Assembly: GCF_038066715.1 (NCBI RefSeq) | Contig: NZ_JBBUKT010000001.1 | Location: 1,054,001 to 1,118,000, forward strand | From: Luteolibacter sp. Y139 | Lineage (GTDB): Bacteria; Verrucomicrobiota; Verrucomicrobiia; Verrucomicrobiales; Akkermansiaceae | Direction: 5' to 3' | DNA length: 64,000 nucleotides | Shown: positions 1 through 8,633 of the stretch, piece by piece | How the letters are laid out: each line of letters starts with the position of its first letter | Position numbering within the stretch: the stretch's first letter is position 1 | Notes under the pieces: model-generated | What the model was told of the DNA's origin: nothing | Databases searched by the model: none | The model's input: the letters and a program-made list of their open reading frames with translations, nothing else | Translations under genes and position numbers: made by a program

Positions 1-593
1 GCAGCGACCCACGCGATGCGGCGCGGCGCACCGAAGACCACATGGCGAATCCGCGTGCGATCCCACCAGCCCGGCCGGGCCGAGGCGGGCAGCGTCTCCG
101 TCATCCGGTTGCAGAAACGGCGATAGGAAAGAGCCTCCTCGCGCAGCGAGGTATTCACCTCCATTCGGCGCTCCAGCTGTTCGCGCTGGGCCGATGGCAT
201 CTCGCCCAGCGCCCATGCCGTCAAATTGTCACCCGCCGCCGCCCCGGTCATCTGGCGGATCAGCTCGCGCCGCTCCTCGTCCTCGAAGGCGATCTCACCG
301 GGATCGAGCGCCTCGGCAAGCAGCGCCGTGAATTCCTCAAGCTCCGCCGCTTCGGTGACGACCGGATTGGAATCCACAGCAGCAAACGCGGCCAGCAGCT
401 TGCTCCGCTGCGCCGACGAGAGCTCGATCTCGCCGGGATCCAGCGCCTCGCAAAGCATCCGCTCAAATTCATCTTCCGGCGCGTCCATCGCGGACACGCC
501 TTCGTCAGCCGGCCGCGACGGCGATAGCTCGCCTCCACCAGGGCCAAATGCCTCGGCAAGCAGCTTTTCGAATTCGTCGTCGGGCGTCCTCAT
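1..593 (-). CDS. Putative anti-sigma / YfbK-type partner protein, C-terminus beyond window edge
   Basis: An open frame of 197 codons starts at ATG 593 and runs off the left edge, so only its N-terminal part is visible. Its ATG overlaps the TGA of the upstream sigma gene (ATGA, 590-593), which points to translational coupling and to a sigma-factor partner role. Residues 6-23, 41-58 and 86-103 are three copies of one motif (D/E-E-F-x-x-[LM]-L-x-E-A-[LF]-x-P-G-x-[IG]). Residues about 123-165 (LTAWALGEMPSAQREQLERR and on) look like the short N-terminal segment that precedes von Willebrand (YfbK-like) or anti-sigma proteins in Verrucomicrobiota and Planctomycetota; no zinc-finger HxxxCxxC is seen. 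The partner role comes from context; what lies beyond the edge (membrane helix, VWA domain) is unknown. Confidence 0.7.
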   Translation of the reverse strand, partial: MRTPDDEFEKLLAEAFGPGGGELSPSRPADEGVSAMDAPEDEFERMLCEALDPGEIELSSAQRSKLLAAFAAVDSNPVVTEAAELEEFTALLAEALDPGEIAFEDEERRELIRQMTGAAAGDNLTAWALGEMPSAQREQLERRMEVNTSLREEALSYRRFCNRMTETLPASARPGWWDRTRIRHVVFGAPRRIAWVA

Positions 594-1117
594 CGTTCGT
601 GCCCTTCCTTGAGCCACTGTTCGCGCAGGTCCTTCACCGCGTGGTGAAGCAGGTAGCCCACGTGGCCTTCGGTGATGCCGGTGACCTCGCTGATTTCGCG
701 ATAGCTCAGGCCGGCTTGGAATTTCAGCCGCACCAGCTCCCGCTCACGCTCTGGCAGTGATTCCACCATCCGCAGCAGCGCGGAATTCTTCTCCTCCGTC
801 TCGATCCGCTCGGACGGCGCGGGGATGCCGTCGAAGTCTCGTTCCAAGTGATCATCCTCCAGCGGAACGAGCCGGAATTGCTTGCGGCGGACATCGATCA
901 GGCGATTCCGGCAAACGCTGAACAGCCACGCGGAGAGATTCTGCGGGCGCGCCTTTGTGACTTCGGTGGCCAAGCTGAGAAACGTGTCCTGCACCGCATC
1001 CCGCGCCATCTCGCGGTCACCGCATTGCCCCAGGGCGTATTTCAGAAGCGGCTTTTCGTAGCGCTCGAGGGTTTCCAACAACCAGGCGTCGGAGGTCTCG
1101 GAGGTCAGGGCAGGCAT
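590..1117 (-). CDS. ECF-type RNA polymerase sigma factor
   Basis: A 175-residue sigma-70 family protein of ECF size. Region 2 is visible as YEKPLLKYALGQCGDREMARDAVQDTFL followed by LSAWLFSVCRNRLIDVRRK, although that stretch is split here only for description; region 4 is SLPERERELVRLKFQAGLSY with the helix-turn-helix YREISEVTGITEGHVGYLLH. It would redirect RNA polymerase to a stress or envelope regulon. The start chosen is ATG 1117 because the family normally begins just ahead of region 2; the frame stays open up to 1330, but that extra part has no family similarity. It overlaps the downstream partner gene by four bases. A 10-bp inverted repeat lies 27 bases upstream. Confidence 0.9.
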   Translation of the reverse strand: MPALTSETSDAWLLETLERYEKPLLKYALGQCGDREMARDAVQDTFLSLATEVTKARPQNLSAWLFSVCRNRLIDVRRKQFRLVPLEDDHLERDFDGIPAPSERIETEEKNSALLRMVESLPERERELVRLKFQAGLSYREISEVTGITEGHVGYLLHHAVKDLREQWLKEGHER

Positions 1118-1143
1118 GGGAAGGGAATGCTGTGGAGAGGGAA

Positions 1144-1181
1144 ACTCCCGCCGCCGGTGTGTGCGTACCGACGGCGGGAGT
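1144..1181 (-). promoter_or_regulatory. Hairpin in the leader of the sigma gene
   Basis: Perfect 10-bp arms (ACTCCCGCCG at 1144-1153 and CGGCGGGAGT at 1172-1181) enclose an 18-base loop. It sits between the end of the NPYAPP membrane gene and the sigma start. On the minus strand the stem is followed by only a short T run, so it may be a weak terminator or a leader structure; its function is not known. Confidence 0.45.
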
Positions 1182-1289
1182 GTAGGGGCCTTGGAGGGGA
1201 AAACGGAAGCTCCTGAATCGGTGCTGGAATGCATGACGGGCACCCCGGGACTTCCTTGGAAATTTCCCGAAAAAATTTCAGGACCGCCC

Positions 1290-1673
1290 TCAGACCAGCC
1301 AAACCCCGGCCAGCGCCACGGCAAAAACACCGAGCGAAATCACCAGCCCGGCCCCGAAAATCAGCAGCCGCCCCCGCCCCAGCGGGCGACCCTGCCGGAA
1401 AAGCCCGCGCAGGTAGAGCTCGGCCGCCGGGCCGAGCAGAAAACAGAAATTCGCCCCCATGGCGACCAGCGCCGCCATCACCAGCGCCAGAAAAAACGGC
1501 ATCCCCTGCTTCCCGACCCAGCTCGCCATCACCCCCAGTCCGGGCACCAGCAGGATCGCATTGTACCAGAGCCGCAGCTTCTCCCAACCCAGCACGATCT
1601 CCCGCAACGCCGGCCGCTGGAGATCGTCCGGTTCCGAACCGGCGACAGGCGGGGCGTAGGGATTCTCATTCAC
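1290..1673 (-). CDS. Small membrane protein with N-terminal NPYAPP motif
   Basis: A 127-residue protein starting at a GTG that overlaps the stop of the DUF971 gene (GTGA, 1670-1673). The N-terminus reads MNENPYAPP, a short motif also seen at the start of two other small proteins in this window. Three hydrophobic segments follow (about residues 38-55, 60-80 and 103-126), so it is predicted to sit in the inner membrane. I do not recognise a functional family. It is the last gene of the overlapping yggS-DUF971 chain, which suggests co-expression but gives no function. Confidence 0.75.
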   Translation of the reverse strand: MNENPYAPPVAGSEPDDLQRPALREIVLGWEKLRLWYNAILLVPGLGVMASWVGKQGMPFFLALVMAALVAMGANFCFLLGPAAELYLRGLFRQGRPLGRGRLLIFGAGLVISLGVFAVALAGVWLV

Positions 1674-1972
1674 GGAAGCAGGGTCAGGCGGCGGAGGTAG
1701 TCGAAGGTATAAAGCCCCGTCGAATGCCCGTCAGCCCAGAAAAGCTGGATCGCATAGCCGCCGACCACCTCACTCTTCAGTAACTCGAAGCCGCGCGGGC
1801 CGATCTGCTGCACTGGCCGCAGCACCCGGCCCAGTGCATCCGGCTCACCCTGGCAGGCCGCACACGGGCAAGCGCGCCGCAGCAGATCCAGCGGCAGGTA
1901 GAGCTCCTCGCCATTGTCGAAAGCAAGGGCGAGTTCATTGCCAATCACGATGACGTTTTGCAGCAGGCTCAT
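1670..1972 (-). CDS. DUF971 (gamma-butyrobetaine hydroxylase-like N-terminal domain) protein
   Basis: A 100-residue stand-alone DUF971 protein. The hallmarks are the CPCAAC cysteine cluster (residues about 35-40) and the C-terminal YAIQLFWADGHSTGLYTFDYLR, matching the family pattern of a small beta fold that in eukaryotes forms the N-terminus of gamma-butyrobetaine hydroxylase. In bacteria these proteins are often near iron-sulfur or Mrp genes, but no such neighbour is present here. ATGA overlap with yggS upstream and GTGA overlap with the next gene downstream indicate one transcript. Confidence 0.85.
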   Translation of the reverse strand: MSLLQNVIVIGNELALAFDNGEELYLPLDLLRRACPCAACQGEPDALGRVLRPVQQIGPRGFELLKSEVVGGYAIQLFWADGHSTGLYTFDYLRRLTLLP

Positions 1973-2655
1973 GCGGGGTAAGAACGGTAACCAAAAAGCG
2001 CCGAGCCCACACGCACCACGGTGGAGCCCTCAAGCACGGCATCCTCGAAATCCGCGCTCATTCCCATGCTCAGCCCGGTCAGCGCGAGACCGGATTCAAC
2101 TCGCAAGCGATCCCGCAATTCACGCGTCGCGGCGAACCACCGGCGGGCAGCCTCGGCATCATCCGGCGGGATGGCCATCAGCCCGGTGATTTCCACGTCG
2201 CGGAATCCGGCCAGTGCCCCTGCGGAGGCCAGCAGCTCCTTGGCCGAAAACCCACCCTTGCTCGCCTCGCCGGCAATATTCACCTCCAGATAGATCTTCG
2301 GCCGCTTGCCTTCCTCCCCCGCCACGCGGTCGAGGTATTCCGCCAAGCGCAGCGAATCGACGCTGTGGATGACCGGAAACGCCGCGACCACCTTCCGCGC
2401 CTTGTTGCGCTGGAGGCCACCGATGAAGTGCCACTCGATATCGGTGGGCAGCACCTCGATCTTCGGCGCGGCCTCCTGCTGGCGGCTTTCGCCGAAGCAG
2501 CGCTGGCCAGCCTCATAGGCCTCCTGCACCGCCTCGGCGGGAAAGGTTTTCGACACCGCCAGCAACGCCACCTCGCCAGTCTCTCGACCGGCGCGGCGGC
2601 AGGCGTCATCAATGCGTCCGCGCAGCGCGGCCAAGCGTCCGGCCAAGTCGCCCAT
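1969..2655 (-). CDS. yggS: YggS/PLPBP-family pyridoxal-phosphate homeostasis protein
   Basis: A 228-residue single-domain PLP-binding protein of alanine-racemase barrel type. The PLP lysine is in LLAVSKTF (K36). Other family blocks are FGESRQQEA, EWHFIGGLQRNKAR, HSVDS, LEVNIAGEASKGGF, GLMAIPP and LSMGMSADFEDAVLEGSTVVRVGSALFG written here in parts: LSMGMSADFEDA and VRVGSALFG. The family buffers free PLP and affects amino- and keto-acid balance. The start is ATG 2655, sharing one base with the TGA of the protease gene (TGATG). Length is normal for the family. Confidence 0.93.
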   Translation of the reverse strand: MGDLAGRLAALRGRIDDACRRAGRETGEVALLAVSKTFPAEAVQEAYEAGQRCFGESRQQEAAPKIEVLPTDIEWHFIGGLQRNKARKVVAAFPVIHSVDSLRLAEYLDRVAGEEGKRPKIYLEVNIAGEASKGGFSAKELLASAGALAGFRDVEITGLMAIPPDDAEAARRWFAATRELRDRLRVESGLALTGLSMGMSADFEDAVLEGSTVVRVGSALFGYRSYPA

Positions 2656-4895
2656 CAACGATCCAGCATCCCGGCCAACCGGGCATTGCGGGTGATTTTC
2701 ACAAGGTCGCCAAGGACCGACAGGCCCTCGCGCTTGTAGGGATCCATGCCACTAGGCCACTTCGGCGTGTCGTCGAGCTCTGCAGTCTCGTCCTTCGCAC
2801 GCTTCATGTACTCCTCGTTGTCCTTGGCTGGGTCGAAGGGCCGCAGGTCACCGCCCTTTTCCACATCATCGAGCGTCAGCTTGAAGAAGGTGAACGTCTC
2901 CTTGTCCTTCTTCTCGATCTCGGCAAAGCGGGCCTTGCGCTCGCTGTTACGATCGTGCTGCAGAGCCTCGATGTCATCGAGTTCCTTCTTACGGTCGGCG
3001 AGATTCAGAGAAACCTTGTTGTCGCGGATGCGCGCCTTCGTCTTGGTCACGTCCTCGATGACGTAGGAGAAGTCCTTCGAGCCCTTGACCCGCTCGGTGC
3101 TGAGCTCGGCCAGACGCGGCAGGAAAAGATCCTCCTTCTTCATCGGCGAGAAATCGGGAGCCACGCGGATGCGATCATACTCCAGCGGGTGGTCCAGGAA
3201 CGACTCCCCGACTTCAAGCGCGTCGGTCAGGCTCGGCAGGATCACGTTCGGCACCACGCCCTTGTTCTGGGTCGAGTTGCCGGAAGGACGGTAGAACTTC
3301 TGGATGGTCACCTTCAGGGTGCCGGCCTTGTTGCGGGCCTTGAAGAAAGGCAGCATGCGGCCGATGTCCATCGGCTGCTGGACGGTGCCCTTGCCGAAGG
3401 TGGACGACTCGCCGACGATCACCGCGCGGTTGTCGTCCTGAAGCGCTCCGGCCAGGATCTCACTGGCGGAGGCACTGCTCTTGTCGGTCAGCACCACCAT
3501 CGGGCCGTCATAGATCGACTCCTTCGCATCGGACTCCTTCACCTGAATCTCGCCGAAGGTGTTCTTCACCTGCACCACGGGACCGCGGCGAGTGAAGAAA
3601 CCGGTCATGCGGCGGACTTCCTCCAGCGCTCCACCACCGTTGTTGCGGAGGTCGAGCACCAGCCCGTTGATGTTCTCCGCCTTGAGACGCTCCAGCAAAC
3701 GCTCCACGTCCACCGAGCAGCGGGTCTTGCCCTCATCGAAGTCGGCATAGAATGAAGGCAAAGTGATCACGCCGACACGGGCCTTCTCCCCGTCGGGAGT
3801 TTTCATGTCGATGATCTCGGCGCTGGCTTGCTCGTCCTTGAGCTCGACCATGTCGCGGACGATCGCGATAAGGTTGGTTTCGCCCGGCGCGCCGCCGGCT
3901 GGCTCCACCTTCAGCTGCACCGGCGTGCCCTTCTGGCCGCGGATCAGATCGACCACCTTGTCGATCTTCATGAACATGATGTCGACCATCTCCTTGGGTC
4001 CGTCACCATCTGGATCGACGGCCACCACACGGTCATTCAGCTTGAGTGAACCGAGCTTGTCAGCCGGGCCTCCGACCACGATGCCCATGATCTTGGTCGC
4101 GCCGTCTTCTTCGCCTTGAAGGAGAGCGCCGATGCCGACGAGCTCGTTCTTCATCCCGTCGCGGAACCGGTCCATCTCACGGGTGCTCATGTAATCGGTG
4201 TGCGGGTCGAACGAGCGGGCCACCGAGCTGAGGAACATGGCCGCCACATCCTCATCATCCACGTCCTTCACCACGCTGTGGAGGAAACGTTCGTAACGCA
4301 GGGCGATCTTGTCCTTCGGATCTTTCTCGTTCTTCAGCGGGTTCGGCTTGCCCTGCTTCTCCGCGAGCTGCGCGATCATGTCGCGGCGAAGGGTCTCCGA
4401 AAGGACCGCCTCCTTGATCTGCTTGCCCCAGTTGGCATTGGCCTCGGCCTCATCCTTCGGCCAGGCAGCATCCTTGCGGCTGCGCTCGATGCTGTCCTGC
4501 TGGGTGAAATCGAAATGGTTGTCAGCCAGCAGGCGCTTGGCCTCGGCCACACGGGCCTCCACGCGCTGCCTGAAAGTGTCGTAGATGTCCTTGGCCGCGG
4601 CCATGCTGTTCTCCTGCAGCAGCATGGCGGACAGGTCCTTGGCGTACTGGCGGTTGAAACGGTCGATGTCAGCCTGCGTGAAATACGCCTTCTGGGAGTC
4701 GAGGTCGGAGATGAAATCGTCCAGGAACCGCTGGCTCAGGTTGTTGAAGGGCAGCCGGGCAAAGTGGCTGTTCTGCAGCATGATCGCCATCTGCCGTCCG
4801 ACTTCATCGAAATTGGCCTGTTGTGCGCAGGCGGTGAGGGTAGTGGCGGCGAGTGCGGCCGCCATGGCGGCTCTGCGGATACGAAGTATGCTCAT
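2655..4895 (-). CDS. prc: Tail-specific carboxy-terminal protease (Prc family, S41), predicted lipoprotein
   Basis: A 746-residue periplasmic processing protease. A signal sequence ends in the lipobox LTAC (residues about 20-23), so membrane anchoring by lipid is predicted. The order is an N-terminal helical domain, a PDZ domain (about 240-330, GIGALLQGEEDGATKI onward), the S41 catalytic domain with Ser about 474 in KSSASASEIL and Lys about 502 in FGKGTVQQ, and a C-terminal extension of Prc type. Such proteases trim or degrade periplasmic and lipoprotein substrates and influence cell-wall hydrolases. I chose ATG 4895 because it gives the signal peptide; the frame opens at 4922. yggS follows with a one-base overlap. 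Confidence 0.95.
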   Translation of the reverse strand: MSILRIRRAAMAAALAATTLTACAQQANFDEVGRQMAIMLQNSHFARLPFNNLSQRFLDDFISDLDSQKAYFTQADIDRFNRQYAKDLSAMLLQENSMAAAKDIYDTFRQRVEARVAEAKRLLADNHFDFTQQDSIERSRKDAAWPKDEAEANANWGKQIKEAVLSETLRRDMIAQLAEKQGKPNPLKNEKDPKDKIALRYERFLHSVVKDVDDEDVAAMFLSSVARSFDPHTDYMSTREMDRFRDGMKNELVGIGALLQGEEDGATKIMGIVVGGPADKLGSLKLNDRVVAVDPDGDGPKEMVDIMFMKIDKVVDLIRGQKGTPVQLKVEPAGGAPGETNLIAIVRDMVELKDEQASAEIIDMKTPDGEKARVGVITLPSFYADFDEGKTRCSVDVERLLERLKAENINGLVLDLRNNGGGALEEVRRMTGFFTRRGPVVQVKNTFGEIQVKESDAKESIYDGPMVVLTDKSSASASEILAGALQDDNRAVIVGESSTFGKGTVQQPMDIGRMLPFFKARNKAGTLKVTIQKFYRPSGNSTQNKGVVPNVILPSLTDALEVGESFLDHPLEYDRIRVAPDFSPMKKEDLFLPRLAELSTERVKGSKDFSYVIEDVTKTKARIRDNKVSLNLADRKKELDDIEALQHDRNSERKARFAEIEKKDKETFTFFKLTLDDVEKGGDLRPFDPAKDNEEYMKRAKDETAELDDTPKWPSGMDPYKREGLSVLGDLVKITRNARLAGMLDR

Positions 4896-4983
4896 GGATA
4901 GAACCAAGTCTGGGCTGAACAAGTGGGAGAGCGTCGCACGAAGGTCTAAAATGTCGATTTTTTAAAAACCGGCGAAAAGAACA

Positions 4984-5775
4984 TCAGGGCTTCTTGGCGG
5001 CAGCTCTCTTACTGGCCAGCCAGCGCTCAAAATACTCATCCTTTGCCTTTTTTTCCAGCGACCTCAGCTCCTCTGCCACCTCCTCCAAGGGAGCACCCGG
5101 GAGAAGCAAGGATCGGGGCACCTGGTCCAGCCCCATCGGGCGGACGGTCAGGATCATCTCCAGCTTCTTCACCTCCCCTCCCCGGAGAACCTCCAAGTCC
5201 ACCTTGTCCCCCGGCTTGTGACCGCGGATTGCCGTCGAGAAACCTGCGGTGGCAGTCCCCTCCAAGCCTGCGACACCCATGCCCGGCGCAGCCAAGCCCA
5301 CGCCCGGAGGCCACTTGAGATTGTCCAGGCCGATGATCACGTCATTCGCCTGTAGACCCGCCTTCATCGCCGGGGTGTCCGGATTCACCCGGGTGACCAG
5401 CACGCCGCCACGCTGCTCGCCGTTCCCGGGAAGCGCCACGTTCTGCTCCGCCATCTGGATGCCCACGTAGCCCTGGCCGTCCTTCCGCTGGTGCTCCGAA
5501 GCCACCACCTCCTTGAGCGCCTCCCGGAGCCGGAGCTTCACTTCCGGGTCGGTGGCGGCGTCATGCTCCTTGAGCAGGCGCTCCTCGGCCTGCTCCGGCT
5601 TCCCTTGCCCCCAGGCGATCAGGGCGCGCTCGCCTTGCACGCGGTCCTTGTAATCCTCGCTCGCCAAGGATCCCAGCGCCGCGGCAGGAAAACCGTCATC
5701 ACCAAAAACCGACGCCGGAAGCATCCAAAGGATGCTTCCGGCGAGAGTCAGACAAATGGTGTTTACCGGGCTCAT
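4984..5775 (-). CDS. Secreted PDZ-domain protein
   Basis: A protein of 263 residues with an N-terminal signal peptide (ending about LPASVFGD), a helical region (about 30-95), one PDZ domain (about 100-215; GYVGIQMAEQN, then GGVLVTRVNPDTPAMKAGLQ and NDVIIGLDNL) and a lysine-rich C-terminal helix. No protease catalytic residues are visible, so it is a binding or adaptor protein in the periplasm. It lies between the tail-specific protease and the polysaccharide export genes on the same strand, which makes an envelope role plausible. ATG 5775 is preferred; a GTG at 5793, touching the upstream stop, is an alternative start. Confidence 0.8.
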   Translation of the reverse strand: MSPVNTICLTLAGSILWMLPASVFGDDGFPAAALGSLASEDYKDRVQGERALIAWGQGKPEQAEERLLKEHDAATDPEVKLRLREALKEVVASEHQRKDGQGYVGIQMAEQNVALPGNGEQRGGVLVTRVNPDTPAMKAGLQANDVIIGLDNLKWPPGVGLAAPGMGVAGLEGTATAGFSTAIRGHKPGDKVDLEVLRGGEVKKLEMILTVRPMGLDQVPRSLLLPGAPLEEVAEELRSLEKKAKDEYFERWLASKRAAAKKP

Positions 5776-5792
5776 CGCACGGTTTCCGAACA

Positions 5793-6359
5793 CTAGTTTC
5801 CGAGGACGTTCTTCTGCGGAACCTCGATGGTGTCCTTCGGTTCGAGCTGGATCTTCATGTGCTCGGGATTCTTCATGTTGTATTCCTTCACCTGCTTGCC
5901 GCGAGTGAGGCGGACCCGGTTAAGGGCACCGAACGGCGTGGCACCCTTGGCGGACTGCACCGCTTCCCAGATAGTCATGCCGCGGTAGTACTTCACCGGT
6001 CCAGGGCTCTGGACCTGGTTGCCAACCGTGACGATCAGCTCTTCAATCCCTTCCAAGCTGGTCGCGACCACGTTCACCGCCGGGGTGGTGAAGATCTTCT
6101 CTGCCCGGTAAGAGGCTTCGATGTTCTGGGCCAACGAAGTCGGACTCAGGCCCGCGGCACGGATCGGGCTCGACAAAAGCGGCAGCCGGATCGTCCCGCC
6201 GTCGGAAACGGTATAGGCTCCGCTGATCAGGGTCGAATCGTCGGCTGGCACGCCCTTGACCTGAATCTGGATCGCGCGACCCGCACTGATCGTGGTCTGC
6301 GCCATCAGTCCCGGCATCGAGAGGCACAGGAGCATCAGTATCAGGAACAAGCGCTTCAT
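5793..6359 (-). CDS. Short Wza/GumB-like polysaccharide export protein
   Basis: A protein of 188 residues with a signal peptide (MKRLFLILMLLCLSMPGLMA), a polysaccharide biosynthesis/export domain (about 24-100) and one SLBB-like segment (about 110-175, VGNQVQSPGPVKYYRGMT and on). Full-length Wza is roughly twice as long and is a lipoprotein; this one has no lipobox and only one SLBB-like unit, so it may form a smaller periplasmic ring or an adaptor. It is directly downstream of the Wzc-like kinase. ATG 6359 is chosen; ATG 6386, four bases after the kinase stop, would add nine residues. Confidence 0.85.
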   Translation of the reverse strand: MKRLFLILMLLCLSMPGLMAQTTISAGRAIQIQVKGVPADDSTLISGAYTVSDGGTIRLPLLSSPIRAAGLSPTSLAQNIEASYRAEKIFTTPAVNVVATSLEGIEELIVTVGNQVQSPGPVKYYRGMTIWEAVQSAKGATPFGALNRVRLTRGKQVKEYNMKNPEHMKIQLEPKDTIEVPQKNVLGN

Positions 6360-6390
6360 AAGGCCGACTTTCGGTGAGTAGTTCATGCTG

Positions 6391-8577
6391 TCAATACAGG
6401 TCTTGTTTCGAATCGTCCGCCGAAGTGGTCTTCTTGGACGCTGCCCGCGGCTGCGGGGACTGCGACGGCTGGCTCGACACCGGTGATGGCATCGGCTGCG
6501 ACTCGGCCGGTGCATAGTAGGTGTAGTAGCTCGTGTAATATTGATACTGGCTGTCGCTGCGGACATCCACGTTGTTCAGCACCACGCCGATGACGTGACC
6601 GCCCACGTTTTCGACAGCCTGCTTCACGCGCATCAGCATGTTGCGCGGCAGCTTGCGGTGCTGGACCACGATCATGGTGAGGTCCACTTCGCTCGCGAGC
6701 ACGGAAGCGTCGCTCACGCCGAGGATCGGCGGCGAGTCCACTAGCACCAAGTCGAACCGCTGCTTCACGTCCTGAATCAGCTCGGACATGCGGCGGCTGT
6801 TGAGAATACCCGCGGCGTCCGCGGGCAGGATGCCGGACGGCATGAAGTAGAGATTGTCCACCGGCGTCTGGAGAATCACGTCTTCCAGCATCAGCTCGGT
6901 GGTCAGGTAGTTCGTCAGGCCGACCGAGTTGTTGATGTCGAAGAAGGTGTGCAAACGCGGGCGACGCAAGTCGGCGTCGATCATCAGCGTGGTGTAGCCA
7001 CCCTGCGCGCAGATGTAGGCGAGGTTGACCAGCGTGGTCGACTTGCCTTCGCCGGCACCACCGGACACGACGGTGATGGCGTTGTCTTCCGGGTTCTTGC
7101 GGTTGAACTCGATGTTCGTGCGCAGGATCCGGTAGGCCTCGGCATCCGGGCTCATGCCGCTCTGCTTGTAGAGGACACCCACGTCCTTCGGGATGACGGC
7201 CAGCACCGGCACTTGAAGATAGCGCTCCACGTCTTCCAGCGACTTCACGGAGGTGTCGAGGTATTCGAGGAAGAAGGCGACACCGATACCGAAGATCATT
7301 CCGACCACCGCGCCGAGGGCGAGGTTCAGGGTCACATTCGGGCTCACCGGCACGTTCGAGATCATCGGCTCCTCATGCAGGATGATCGGATCTTCTGTGA
7401 TCTTGGTCTGCATCGTTTCCGAGATCTCCTTCACCTTCAGCTGCTCCAGCAGTCGCTGGGCGGTTTCGAAGTCATTCTTCGCGTCCACGAAGTTCTGGTT
7501 GGCGATGCCCTGCTTGACGGCGTCGTCCTCCTTCACGTCCATGCGGGTCTTGAGGCGGGCCAGCTGCTCTTGGGCCAAGGAAAGCTTGGCCTTGAGGGTT
7601 TCGCGGAGGTTCGCCACGGCTTCCACCAGGTCCTTCTCCATGCTCTGGAGATTGGAGGCCTGCGAAAGCATCATCGGGTGCCTTTCTCCGCGGCCTTGGC
7701 TCTTCATCGCCTCGTATTGGCGCTTCTGCTCCTGATATTGGGGCAGCAGCACGGGGATGATATTATCCGGCAGGCTCAGACCGGAAGCATAGTTCATCAG
7801 CTGAGGACCATCATATCTCAACAAGGTCTCGATCTGGCTCTCCAACTGGATCTTTTCCTGCTCCAGGTCGACATAAGCCTTTGCCGCCGATTCGGCGTCG
7901 TCAGCCTTGGTGAACCCGCGGGGACCACCGGAAACACTGGGATCGCCCCAGTAGATGATGCCTTCGGTGCGGATGATCTGCGAAAGCAGCTTGCGCTTGT
8001 CTTCCACCGCGTCTTCTTGGGCGATCACCGCCTTGCGGAGTTCGTCGAGCGCCTGATTGGAATAGTCACCCTGGAGCTTCTTGCGGCGCTCACGGTAAGC
8101 CTCGGCCACTTCCTTGGCGATCTTCTGCGCGTCCTTCGGATCGTTGTAGCGGACCTTGATCTCAATGAGCGAGGTACCACGAATGTCCTGGGCATCGACG
8201 ATTCCCTTGAGCGTGCGTCGCACCGTCTCAAGGTCGGTATTCCAACGATTGACGAGGTCGAGGTTCTCGATCGCGGCGTCCAGTGTCTTCTGGGCTTTGA
8301 TCACGGCGAACTCGGTCGGGAAGAACATCGCCGAGGACGACTCTTGATACCGGCTGGCGTCGGCCATGCCCGGAATCACCTGAATCCCAGTCCCCTTTTG
8401 ACGAACCTGCACGACAGCAGTGCTCTCGTACTTCTTCGGCATCACGTAGGTGATGACCAGCGCGGTCATGAATACCAACAGGAAGGTCAAAAGGATGACC
8501 CCGTAGCGGTTTTTGACGACCTGCCAATAGTCGATGGCATGGAGGGAAGCCTCCGATGGGTTGGTTGATTGGTTCAT
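6391..8577 (-). CDS. Wzc-like polysaccharide co-polymerase with tyrosine autokinase domain
   Basis: A protein of 728 residues. The N-terminal Wzz domain has a first membrane helix (about 30-52, YGVILLTFLLVFMTALVITY) and a long coiled-coil periplasmic region (about 190-400), then a second helix (about 415-440). The cytoplasmic BY-kinase domain shows Walker A GGAGEGKST (about 505-513), Walker A' LMIDADLRRPR and Walker B DLVLVDSPP. A C-terminal tyrosine cluster (QYQYYTSYYTYY, about 678-689) and a final tyrosine are the expected autophosphorylation sites. It would control chain length and export of an exopolysaccharide together with the Wza-like protein and the outer-membrane barrel of the same cluster. 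Confidence 0.95.
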   Translation of the reverse strand: MNQSTNPSEASLHAIDYWQVVKNRYGVILLTFLLVFMTALVITYVMPKKYESTAVVQVRQKGTGIQVIPGMADASRYQESSSAMFFPTEFAVIKAQKTLDAAIENLDLVNRWNTDLETVRRTLKGIVDAQDIRGTSLIEIKVRYNDPKDAQKIAKEVAEAYRERRKKLQGDYSNQALDELRKAVIAQEDAVEDKRKLLSQIIRTEGIIYWGDPSVSGGPRGFTKADDAESAAKAYVDLEQEKIQLESQIETLLRYDGPQLMNYASGLSLPDNIIPVLLPQYQEQKRQYEAMKSQGRGERHPMMLSQASNLQSMEKDLVEAVANLRETLKAKLSLAQEQLARLKTRMDVKEDDAVKQGIANQNFVDAKNDFETAQRLLEQLKVKEISETMQTKITEDPIILHEEPMISNVPVSPNVTLNLALGAVVGMIFGIGVAFFLEYLDTSVKSLEDVERYLQVPVLAVIPKDVGVLYKQSGMSPDAEAYRILRTNIEFNRKNPEDNAITVVSGGAGEGKSTTLVNLAYICAQGGYTTLMIDADLRRPRLHTFFDINNSVGLTNYLTTELMLEDVILQTPVDNLYFMPSGILPADAAGILNSRRMSELIQDVKQRFDLVLVDSPPILGVSDASVLASEVDLTMIVVQHRKLPRNMLMRVKQAVENVGGHVIGVVLNNVDVRSDSQYQYYTSYYTYYAPAESQPMPSPVSSQPSQSPQPRAASKKTTSADDSKQDLY

Positions 8578-8633
8578 TTCGAACGATTGCTGAATGGTTT
8601 ATTGATGCTGACGGCTTCCCGTTCAAACGAAAA

